Shown here: positions 54,460 through 64,000 of the stretch, one piece after another
How the letters are laid out: each line of letters begins with the position of its first letter
Position numbering within the stretch: position 1 is the first letter of the stretch
DNA from: Arcuatula senhousia
Lineage: Eukaryota > Mollusca > Bivalvia > Mytilida > Mytilidae
NCBI GenBank assembly: GCA_963971305.1
Contig: OZ020308.1
Coordinates: forward strand, 22,907,275-22,971,274
Length of the DNA stretch: 64,000 bases
Direction of reading: 5' to 3'
Notes under the pieces: model-generated
What the model was told of the DNA's origin: nothing
The model's input: the letters and a program-made list of their open reading frames with translations, nothing else
Databases searched by the model: none
Translations under genes and position numbers: made by a program

Positions 54460-55491
54460 TTTTGAGAATCGTTGGTAAATTAATGTTCCTACAATACGCG
54501 GGGCAACAATGTTTTGTTCCCTTAGGCTGGTAACCCACTGTTATCTGAACAGTAGGGAGCCGGTTGCCAGCTTATTGTTCCCTTGGAAGACTATTGTAAA
54601 TGATGTCGGTCGGAAAATCGGTTAGTTAGTTAGTTATTGCTTTACTCCCAAGCAGCACGATTTCGGCTATATCCGGGAGATGAACATGAAAGTGGTGATA
54701 CAATGAACATGAAACGATGATGAAGTGGAGAAAATGGCGACACAAGGCCAATCGGGTCGGAGGGTTTTGACTGCCACTGGAAAAAGTAGTGATGGGTAGG
54801 GACGGAAAATCGGTTCATGAAATGTTCACAACTAACGAAGATCGAAACATTAATCTTGACAGTTGTTTAAGGGGGAGGGGGGGCTCAGTTATGCCACGTA
54901 CACTATCAAATACTTCTCATATAATCTATGATATTGGCAGTTCGACCAGAAGAAGCCAATTCAAGCAACTCTGCTTTAAAATAGGTAGGGGACTTGGTAC
55001 ATATGAACATTTTTAATTTTGAGAGAGGAAAAATTTATTCTGTTTGAATAACATTGATATTTCAACATTTTATTTAAGGGGAAATTAGAAGTTCGATAAA
55101 GTGAAGGATAAAGAGTTTTATATACATTTGTATACTTATAAACATTATGCATTTACAACAATGTACAATGCAAACGGTATCCGTGAATTGATCGGGTGTG
55201 AACGGTATCATTTTAAGACTTTGCCATTTGTAATTTACACAAGACCTTGTTTACATTCAAAAGAGGACCTTTGCTCATACATTTTCATTCTGGTTGGTTT
55301 GCAACAAAATATACACTGCAAATATCTTTGTACTATGGAAAAAGCATCAACTTAATAAAAATCGGCATAAAATGCAAACTGTATCCTTGCTCGATTTCTG
55401 AACTGTACAGAGGTGTTTGCATAGAACAAAGCACATTTAAGAGGCCGACTATAGCGATTAAGTAGCTGGAATTCGGTGCCACCAAATGCAC
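54460..55491. repeat. Inverted duplication, right arm
   Basis: Reverse complement of the left arms, ending 'gaattcggtgccaccaaatg-c'. A 179-bp insertion interrupts it at 54624-54802. Confidence 0.7.
54624..54802 (-). mobile_element. Short retroposon with 13-bp target duplication
   Basis: CGGAAAATCGGTT flanks both sides (54611-54623, 54803-54815). On the minus strand it ends in an (AACT)n tail, so it was inserted by target-primed reverse transcription. It is a truncated LINE or SINE; the body ('cactttcatgttcatctccc') was not recognised. Confidence 0.75.
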
Positions 55492-55545
55492 TAGAAAATT
55501 TTCCTGTATATATTTGTTATCATGTAGAACCAAGTGTCAACTTAC

Positions 55546-55640
55546 CTTGAGGCGGACCGAAATCTCGGTAAAAACTGGAAACGGTATCCTTGCGTGTGAC
55601 GTAGAGTCCTGGCCGTGTAAATGCAAGAGTGTTAATGTTA
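55546..55640 (-). other. Possible 5' untranslated exon (of MRM1)
   Basis: The minus strand reads '...ggtccgcctcaag|gtaagt', a perfect donor, downstream of a TGACG/CRE-like 'tacgtcacacgc'. MRM1 exon 1 has an acceptor-like 'ttttcag' at about 47414-47420, so an 8-kb 5' intron is possible. Purely positional. Confidence 0.2.
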
Positions 55641-55925
55641 TGAAATTAACTCATTTTTTGCTTAGTTCATACATACATTTGTTTCCTACCTATTAAAGAA
55701 TTTCCTTGTACGCCTGACTATTTTTGTTTCAATTTAAGTCCTATGTCCCTAGCAGCTGTTTGTACAGTGAATTACAATGTATTTATAAATCACGTCTTTC
55801 TTTTTTGACATTCCAATACTGTTGTTCAACTGGTAATCAAATGAATCAAACTGATGTGTATAGTATTTTAGCCACAAAGACCACACCATTTTGAAGTACA
55901 ACCCAATAGCCACATTAGCCAGAAA

Positions 55926-56502
55926 GGAGTAGAGCCACGAAGGCCCTAAATCGGCCCGGTATTTTCACTATTTTGTCAACTACTATAACTTGTCAAAAAT
56001 TTAACTAAAATATGTTTAGGTATGAACAAACTTTTCATATCAGTAAGATTTAGCAAAATATCTAAATTACAGGTTTAGCCTTGAGACTTTAAAAAGGCCA
56101 CAAATTTGAAAATTCCTCATTTTTTACACATTTTCACTGTTTTCTCTGCATATTTCGTCAAAATTAGTATTGGCCACATTCCTCGACCATCGTAAATTTT
56201 TGATAATTTATTCATAATATCATAATACACATTTCTATCACAAAATAATTTTGGTCGACAGGTGTGGCCCATTTCATATTCATCTATTTATACATGAAAA
56301 TCAAGGAAAACAGTCACAAATTGTTATTTTTCACAAAAAAGTCTATTTTTTACCTCACTGCTCTCCTTATTGATAAATAATTGAAGGAAAAAATATTGCA
56401 ATTCAATAAATATAAAGACTAATGAACATTATTGCAACAACTACAAGCAGATATAACAAAGTTGAATTTTTGGGCCATTTTGAGGCCTTCGTGGCTCTTC
56501 TC
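55926..56502. mobile_element. TIR element at AAA/TTT site, copy 3 (577 bp)
   Basis: Ends GGAGTAGAGCCACGAAGGCC and (reverse complement) GAGAAGAGCCACGAAGGCCT, sitting between 'ccagaaa' and 'tttttcat'. The interior pair 'ggccacattcctcgac' and 'gtcgacaggtgtggcc' parallels the inner inverted pair of the copies at 40812 and 59355. No ORF. Confidence 0.7.
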
Positions 56503-59127
56503 TTTTTCATACTAACAGTGTATATAAAAAGAATTTCCTGGAAATTTCTGTGCAGCGCACAGAAAATAAGAGTCATAGTTTAGTTTTTTTGTGAATTTGC
56601 TAAACAACTGAAATTCCATATTTGATAATAATTCCAATTCTAAATAATACCCTGTTAACTGGTATCTTTTAGGAATGCTTGTCCAAACAGAATTTCTTAA
56701 CAATATGCAAATGCACACAAGATTTTCCCCCAAAATAATCCAAAATGGAGGAGTTGTGAACCTCATGTGCTACCAAATCGCCTGATAAAATGCCGAGCTC
56801 AAACACCCTTAAATATCTAAAGAATATTTGTTCCTCTAAATAGAAGATATTGAGATAAAGAATAAAACTACATAAATCAGGAGCAATCTAATAATCCAAA
56901 ACAGCAGCAGCCTTCAATTTGACCAGAAGTCCATACCTGCCATCCTGCATTGGCCTAAACTATAACACAAAAACAATTGAATACCAATTCTCCCGTTATA
57001 AACCAAACCTCTTTCTGTACATACAATACTTAATATGAAGACAGGAACAAAGATAAGCTTTGGCAAAGATTCTTGGCTAAGAACAGGTACATATAAAATG
57101 TGGCAGCCTTAACCTATGTACAGGTGTGACACAGTCTATTATTTGAATCACTCCAGAGCGTAAACTATATGTGTTGATATCTTGGTATAGTAAAATATCA
57201 ATGGTAAGGTTTGGAGTTTGATCAAATGAGAAGATACACATCTTCAGTGCATCAGTAATTATTGTGTAAAATTTCAGAAAGATAGTGTTTTTTTTTTTCA
57301 AGTTTTAGTTTACGCAATACAGGTATCCCTATGTACAACAAAAAACTTGTGTCCTGGCACCTTGACCTGCTTTCAAAACAAAATTATCTTAAGCCCAGAT
57401 TGTAGCCACCCAATTAATACTTGGGACAGAACTGAAGGAATACATCTTAGGTTATGAAATTTAAAAATATGATACCAAGGTTGTTCCAAAACTACACTTT
57501 TATTACTGTGGTTTTCGTGGGTGGCCTCGACTATATGTAACTATACATCAAATGATGTAAACAAAATGATTTATTTGGGATATTTCTTTTTATAACATAA
57601 CAAAACAAAACCATAAACCATTAACTATGGGAAAAGCTATACATTTGTACCAATCAATCAAGTTGTGGGGTACATGTTTCATGAATTTGAAAAAAAATAC
57701 ATAAGTGATCTTGAATCTTTTACATGTGATAAAATAAACAAATCTCAGTGTGTGATAATTGTTTTACAGCAAATCATTCAAATTTAATGCTTACATTGTA
57801 TCCAATTTGCCGTAACGCAATTGCACTTAACATCTTCAAAATAATATTGATTTGTGATACCATTTAGGATTCATTGAAACTTTCTTCATGATTGTCATTA
57901 ATTTGAATTGTTGACCTTTCACAAACAAGGCAGCTTTATTACGATTAAGGAAAAATATTGATTTGCTTTTTATGCTGAAAATATTTATTTCTTCTACACT
58001 GAAACATATTTTTATTATTATTAGATGCTCAATAGAATGTCATATACATGTATGACTAATTTCAATTAAAAAAATAGAAAAAAAACTTAAAAAATAGGCC
58101 AACCTTTAATTCAAGAAACGCTTTTGTACAATATTTGATGTCATGTCGTCTTTGAATCACAAAATAAATCAAGATTGATACTTAAACATCTTGCATTAAA
58201 AGTGACAGTCTAGAGAATTACAAATTTATGTTCAATAGAAACAATTGGACTGCAATGCAAGTTGTCACAATGCATATATGTATATTGCTTGGTTTTCAAT
58301 CTGCTTTATTTCTCAAATATTTCTTAATGTAATTTAAATTCAGTTTTTCAATAAAGAAGTCAATCACTGCTGCACCCAACTTGGCAGCCAATTTCACTTT
58401 TCTGACCAATACATTTTCAAAGAAGCAATGATGTTTTTTGAATCTTGTACAAATAAAGATGAGCATTTCATGTACTTAATAGAAAGGTTACCTTAAAGAC
58501 AAAAATAATCTATTTTAAGGGCTTGCTAGAGTTAAATATCAAGTAATTCTGGACTTTAATCAAATAATCAATTGACAATAAAGATAGATATTCATTGCTC
58601 CTGTTCATGTTTTGGTCAGGAGTTGCTCCCAACTTGGCAACTCAAGTGAAACCATACATACAAATTAAACTGTCCTTTCTTTATTTAATAAGTGATGTCT
58701 ATTTAAATGGTATCTTTTTTATCTATTAAATTGTGTTCTGTTAAAATTTACTTTACATGGCACAGATGACAGAGCGAGAATTTTTTACCATTTCTATCTG
58801 TTAAAAATAAATAATTCTTTTATTCTATCTGTTAAAAATAAATAATTCTTTTAAACATCATGTACAATAGTAGCACCAAAAGAGCTGCATGTACTGTACT
58901 TTTTCATCAGAACTTTTATAACCTAAAGACAGCAACAACAAAATACTGTACAATAAATAATTATATTTAGATATTATTTTCAGCTGTCACTAATGTTTAC
59001 ATGTCAAAATAAACAAGCCTTAAGTCCAAAAGCTTATCTAAAACAATACATCATTTAAACAACATTTATGCAATAAGCAGTTTTTTGTTATTTGCATGTT
59101 TGTAACACTACATGATAAAGTTATCAT
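56503..59127. other. RNF10 3' flank/3' UTR, nothing else recognised
   Basis: AT-rich. It probably includes the RNF10 3' untranslated region (minus strand) to the right; several AATAAA-like signals exist (for example about 58302 and 58684) and none is decisive. A 31-bp unit ending 'aaataaataattctttta' is tandemly duplicated at 58792-58855. Confidence 0.35.
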
Positions 59128-62100
59128 TTATTTGCCACCACGGGCCATTGATGTAGCAAACAGTAGTTTCTGTTGTTTCTTTTTCTTCTTTCCTCCTGTC
59201 TTTTCAGCCTCTGAAAAATAGGAATAAACCAATGAATATTTGGTTTGTATGAGCACTAACAGGTTTTTTGGTATCTGATTTGTTTGAATACACATACAAA
59301 ATAATTGAATTCTTTCTTTTTTTGTTAAATCAAAAATTTGTCTAGGATCATAAAGGAGTATGTTCAGTAAGGACTGAAATCGACTCCATATTTGCACAGA
59401 TTGTCACCTTTGTACCATCTCAATAAATTTGATGAAATTCAGTCATTAGATAACTGAACTTTACATATTGAACCAATTTCAATGGCTAATGACATTAAGC
59501 ATGATATTATGACGTCATAAACGTGCTGAAAACTTGGAAAATATCAATATTTGCTTCATTTTTGAGAGTTTACAAGTGGGTTTTCTTGAAATTAATACAG
59601 AGTGCATTCCTCGACAAAATTAATTCCTTGTCCATCTATTTGTCATATAAAAAGAAGCATTTTTGCACAAAATTGTTTTTGTCGACGTATGCACTCTATG
59701 TTTAACTAAGAGATTTCTCACCAAAGATCAATACATGTCGTAAAATCTTATGATTTCTAGCCAAGTTTTCTTGAAGCTGCTGAATATTTTGAAGCTCGTT
59801 TTTGTAATTCCTTAAATAACAGCATTTCAAAACATTTGGCAGTTATTTCAGAAAGTTTACTCCATAGTTGAAATTTTGGGCCAATTTAGGTTCTTACCGT
59901 ACCTACTCCTTTATTGCATGATTTTTTTTTTTATGGAGCAACTGAGTTCTTTTTAGGTTTTGTTTTTTTATAGTGTTCTATTTATTGCCTCCTTGATTTG
60001 TCTTTGTTATAATAGACTTGGAGATTAAATGCACATGAAGTTTTTCTGCTTCAAAGACTAAACTTTAATTACACTGCTGTGCTTGTAGCTACTTATCTTC
60101 TGAGACATACTGTGAAAGTATCAATATTCATGGGGTATCAATTTTCATGGTTTTCATGGGTCAGGCAAACCACGAAATTAAATCCACAACGAACAGAGAA
60201 TTAAACATTGCTTTTAATAGAGAACTGTTTTAACCACCAATTCATGAATCCACGAAAATGGGCAATTTACTCCCAATTCATGAAAATTGATACCCACGAA
60301 TTTAAGTACTTTCACAGTACACAATTTAAAGAAAATTTTATTTTAGAGAAATTTACCCTTAGGTGAAGCTTTATGGCTATCTAGGGCTAACTGTATAGCA
60401 TCACCAAATGATTCACTAAACATAGGTACAGGAACTTTGTCTTCATTGTCACTTCCATCACTGTCCTTTGACCTTGGAGATAATGGGGTTGTCTCTTCTT
60501 TAACTTTCACCTTAGGCCACACTGGTGCCTTTGCTTGTCCAGCCTTCAACATCTAAGGTAAAAGATATATACATTGTATAGAATTCATTTAATGTTTTGA
60601 AAAAATAGATAAGTATTCAGTGAAATTAGGAGGTGGAATGTTGTACAGCAAGTAAATTTTCATATGTAAAATTTCATTACCTTTAATTAGATGATGTAAA
60701 TTTTATTTAGGCAGATATTGATCCTTTTTTAAAATCACCTGTTGTAATGGAAATGTGTGTTTGTGAATATCATGAATGTGTTACTGGAATATTTGGAAAT
60801 GAGATTTAAACTAGAAAAACTGTGAGCCGCAGCTCACAAATAAATACCCCCCACCCACCCAAAAAATTAATCAGATAAAATTTTGAAATAGGAGATGCAC
60901 ATCTACATTATGTCACAAAGATTGTGTGTAAGTTTCATGAAAATCCATCAAAGGGTTTAGGAGGAGTTGCAGATAAGAGAAACCCCAAAATCATTCTCAT
61001 CAAACTTTCAAATAGTAGGTGCATATCTATATTATGTTACAAAGATTGTGTAAAAGTTTCATGACAATCCATCAAGGGGTTTAGGAGGAGTTGTGGATAA
61101 GAGAAGGGTACTCCCATGTAGTCGAATGGCTAAGTCCATGTTTTGCAATGGGAAACCCATAAAATCATTCTGATCAAATTTTAAAATAGTAGATGCACAT
61201 CTACATTTTTTCACAACAATTGTGTGTAAGTTTCATGAAAATCCATCAAGGGGTTTAGGAGGAGTTGCGGATAAGAGATGGGTACCCCCATGAAGTCGAA
61301 TGGCTAAGTCCATGTTTTGCTATGGGAAACCCCAAAAATCATTCTGATCAAATTTTAAAATAGTAGGTGCACACCTACATTATGTCACAAAGATTGTGTG
61401 TACGTTTCATGAAAATCCATCAATGGGTTTAGGAGGAGTTGCGGATAAGAGATGGGTACCCCCATGTAGTCGAATGGCTAAGTCCATGTTTTGCAATGGG
61501 AAACCCATAAAATCATTCTGATCAAATTTTAAAATAGTAGATGCACATCTACATTTTTTCACAACAATTGTGTGTAAGTTTCATGAAAATCCATCAAGGG
61601 GTTTAGGAGGAGTTGCGGATAAGAGATGGGTACCCCCATGAAGTCGAATGGCTAAGTCCATGTTTTGCTATGGGAAACCCCAAAAATCATTCTGATCAAA
61701 TTTTAAAATAGTAGGTGCACATCTACATTATGTCACTAAGATTGTGTGTAAGTTTCATGAAAATCCATCAAGGGGTTTAGGAGGAGTTGCAGATAAGAGA
61801 TGGGTACCCCCATGAAGTCGAATGGCTAAGTCCATGTTTTGCTATGGGAAACCCCAAAAATCATTCTGATCAAATTTTAAAATAAAAGGTGCACATCTAC
61901 ATTATGTCACAAAGATTGTGTGTAAGTTTCATGAAAATCCATCAAGGGGTTTAGGAGGAGTTGCGGATAAGAGAAGTGTAACGGAAGGAAGGACGGACGG
62001 ACGGACGGACAGACGGACACCCCTATCACTATTTACCCCCCACTTTTGAAGTGGGGGGTATAATAATCTAGGGATACATTTATTGTTAATTCATGTAAAT

Positions 62101-63326
62101 GTGATAGGGACTTTTTGTGTGACTAATGTTTGCTCATTTTATGTTGATCCATTGTGCATTGAAACATCTTAATAGCTAGGTACATTTTATTGAGGTTTTA
62201 TAATTTTTGACAATTCTTTCAATTTTTTGGGCATCATACATGTAGGTAAAAGAATAGCTCTCAGCCAATATGAACACAAACCTGGGCAAATGAAACTCCT
62301 GAAGTTTGCTGACCATCTACATGTACATCTTCATCTAATGTATCACCTAAAATAAGGTTTTTATTAAGAAGTGAACAAAATACTTTTTCATTTTCAGAAA
62401 TATAATACATGCCCCTTCAATAAAGGTCTGTGCGCTGACATTCATATTAATACCTATTTCATTATATGATTCAATGGTCAGTACATTTTGATGCAAAAAA
62501 AAAAAGATTTTGAGAGATGTCAAAATGGTTTTACAGTTGAACTGCTTAAAGGAAATCAAAGAAAGTAGTTTGATATTATGAATATCAAATGAGTCTTTTT
62601 GTATTTTTTCTTTGTTTGTTTTTGTTTAGCTTTTTTTTTGTTTGTTTCTAATTGGCTCTTATCTTTTGACTTTCTGCATGTACTGTAAACCAACAAACTT
62701 TCGCGGCTACAAACTTTCACGGTTTCATTACATTGGACGTTTTCACGAAGACAAACATTCGTGGTTTTCGAGATTCGTTTAAAGAATACAACTTCTCAGT
62801 GACTTATTCGCGACTACAAACTTTCGCGGATGTAAAGTGCTCCTGAATCCCACGAACGTTTATCGCATGCGAAAGTTAATTGGTTTACAGTAATCTACAT
62901 TCTAAAGTTTTATTTTTTTTTCACAAATAAATCCAATATAACTTTTTAAAACTTCCTCAAAATCCTTTTTTTTTTCAGTGATAAAAAATTATGAATTATA
63001 TTGTTCTTTTAGTATTGTGGATTACATTGTTTTTATAATGTTTTTTTCTATAATAGATTCTTACAACATAACTGGTTCATTATCTACAATCTCTTAAAAT
63101 ATATTTTAGAATTTAAAATAATGACCTATGCTGGTTTGTAGAAAGCTGATCATAATATCAACTAAAAACAATTTAAAACTCAATTTACCTAATGGTGATC
63201 CGACTGGTGTATTAACAGAAGACAGACTCTGAGAGCTGTCATCACTCCTAGCAGCTGGTGAGCTGGGTCTGTTCACAGACATAACACCAGGTACAAACTG
63301 ACTTTGTACAATTCTTGAATCTGTTC
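59128..63326 (-). CDS. RNF10: RNF10 (RING finger protein 10), C-terminal exons
   Basis: Four coding exons join in phase: 63326-63189, 62346-62282, 60552-60357 and 59210-59128, giving the last 159 residues; the RING exons lie off the right edge. Key matches to vertebrate RNF10: SFAQMLKAGQAKAPVWPK, then KDSDGSDNEDKVPVP-FSESFGDAI, a Lys-rich GGKKKKKQQ run and the tail KLLFATSMARGGK (LLFSTS in human). The part before is Ser/Pro-rich linker. Family knowledge: RNF10 is an E3 ligase that mono-ubiquitylates 40S proteins uS3/uS5 on stalled ribosomes. Introns carry an AAA/TTT element, two TA MITEs and a family F element. Confidence 0.85.
59355..59909. mobile_element. TIR element at AAA/TTT site, copy 2 (555 bp)
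   Basis: Ends GGAGTATGTTCAGTAAGG and (reverse complement) GGAGTAGGTACGGTAAGA, between 'cataaa' and 'tttatt'. It is the reverse complement of the copy at 40812-41580 through most of its length. The inner inverted pair is 'agagtgcattcctcgacaaa' and 'tttgtcgacgtatgcactct'. TGACGTCA at 59511-59518. In the RNF10 intron before the last exon, or immediately downstream of its acceptor side. Confidence 0.75.
60110..60317. mobile_element. TA-flanked MITE (208 bp), TIR CTGTGAAAGTA
   Basis: Ends CTGTGAAAGTATCAATATTC and (reverse complement) CTGTGAAAGTACTTAAATTC, then GGGTATCAATTTTCATG on both sides. TA at 60108-60109 and 60318-60319. A truncated relative lies at 26860-26888. Confidence 0.8.
60822..62066 (+). 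mobile_element. Hairpin-ended element, family F
   Basis: Starts with the hairpin GTGAGC-CGCA-GCTCAC and then ATACCCCCCACC. It has about six well-kept units of roughly 180 bp ('gtgtgtaagtttcatgaaaa', 'tccatcaaggggtttaggag', 'gagttgcggataagagatgg', 'cgaatggctaagtccatgtt'), followed by ggacggacggacggacagac. The last piece is the hairpin TACCCCCCACTT-ttg-AAGTGGGGGGTA and TAATAA. The units are more alike than in other families, so the array is young. In an RNF10 intron. Confidence 0.8.
62683..62890. mobile_element. TA-flanked MITE (208 bp), TIR CTGTAAACCAA
   Basis: Ends CTGTAAACCAACAAACTTTCGC and (reverse complement) CTGTAAACCAATTAACTTTCGC; TA at 62681-62682 and 62891-62892. The interior has repeated 'aaactttcgcg' and 'cacgaa' motifs. 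Confidence 0.8.
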
Positions 63327-63423
63327 CTAAAATATGTAAACAAAGAACTTTTAATAATCATTTTGCAAACTTTTGGGGTTCTAAACCAAAAGTACAAGAA
63401 AAGAAAGTAGATTTTAAAGTTAA

Positions 63424-63800
63424 GGATGGTCACTGTTTCAGTTAGATTTCGGAACTCCTCTAGATTTTACCTTTGTATATTGAAGAAATTTTTTGCACAC
63501 TGACCCCTACTTTTTATAACATTTTCTGATTATATAAACCTTAAGAACCAACTGTATGAAATTTCTTAAAATTCTTGATACAACTTCATAGTTTAAAAGG
63601 TCAAAATAATCACAATGTTAAAGTAATATAAAATCTAGAGGAGTCTAATTTCCCGCCAAATTTTTGACGTCATATATCTCGGAAACGAGCACACGGACCT
63701 TTGGTTTTCTTTTTGTCATTTGATAAAGTTGACAACTATTAATCATTTCCACCACAAATTATAAAAAGTTTGATATAAGAAATTTCAGGAGTGACCATCC
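63424..63800. mobile_element. TTAA-flanked MITE (377 bp), TIR GGATGGTCACT
   Basis: Ends GGATGGTCACTGTTTC and (reverse complement) GGATGGTCACTCCTGA with TTAA at 63420-63423 and 63801-63804. Contains 'ttgacgtcatatatctcgga'. Located in the intron upstream of the first visible RNF10 exon. Confidence 0.8.
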
Positions 63801-64000
63801 TTAAAGTCAAACATGTAAAATTGTAAATATGGGAGATGAGTATATATCTGTATATTTCAAAGGTTCTGAATATTTAATTTGGTATCATGGTAAGTCAAAT
63901 AGAAAGAGCTCTTTAAGATTTTGCTTTTTTATACAACACAGTAAACTTGAAATGAAATGTATAAATTTGTATTTAGACATTCTATTCTATTTAAACCTGG

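Noticed and set aside
50149..55465. 72-codon ORF present in both arms of the inverted duplication
   Set aside because: Nearly identical because the arms are; no known domain, start context or splice signals. It could be revisited if expressed.
60900..61980. Regular direct repeats at 60.9-62.0 kb (CRISPR-like at first sight)
   Set aside because: Units of about 180 bp are continuous tandem repeats without unique spacers, in a eukaryotic intron.

Overview
The window reads as nuclear DNA of a mollusc, most probably a bivalve. It is AT-rich and intron-rich, it carries four animal genes with GT-AG introns, and it is packed with the hairpin-ended interspersed repeats, TACATGTA-rich tracts and non-LTR/TIR transposons typical of bivalve genomes. 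The species cannot be named from the sequence.

Host genes. (1) Deltex (Notch-pathway E3 ligase) lies on the minus strand at 2502-11129: five exons give both WWE domains and the linker up to the RING, and the RING/DTC exons lie off the left edge. (2) CCDC92, a coiled-coil ciliary/centriolar protein, is on the plus strand with three coding exons at 20780-22970. Its upstream exon may start divergently from the deltex promoter near 11.35-11.5 kb. (3) MRM1, a mitochondrial 16S rRNA 2'-O-methyltransferase of the SpoU family, is on the minus strand with eight coding exons at 31483-47405. (4) RNF10, a RING E3 ligase acting on 40S ribosomes, is on the minus strand: its last four coding exons are at 59128-63326 and the rest is off the right edge. 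The genes are unrelated in pathway.

Mobile DNA fills the introns and gaps. 0-1.5 kb: the 5' part of a CR1/L2-group non-LTR element (signal-like N-terminus, 2A-like motif, PHD finger, APE endonuclease). 1.8-2.25 kb: a tRNA-derived SINE. 9.4-19.4 kb: an array of about 250-bp hairpin repeats into which two tandem 3.3-3.6 kb TIR elements inserted at a TA. 26.9-31.2 kb: a nest of four hairpin-ended elements. 34.3-42.1 kb: a hairpin-ended element split by a 5.8-kb TTAA-flanked DDE transposon with two divergent genes, both damaged here. 49.1-50.0 kb: a TIR element built from ATCCCAATTGGGAT palindromes. 50.1-55.5 kb: a large inverted duplication hosting a reverse-transcriptase LINE that is itself split by a small TIR element. 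About fifteen MITE-like elements with recognisable target duplications are scattered throughout.

The most interesting signals are: a common architecture shared by at least seven otherwise unrelated repeat families (short hairpin, subterminal inverted repeat, tandem core, GACGGACG tract, long terminal hairpin); three related TIR elements sitting exactly between AAA and TTT without target duplication; the TTAA transposon with its unusual gene pair; a consensus estrogen response element in the core of one repeat family; and the 2A-like/signal-peptide arrangement in the LINE.
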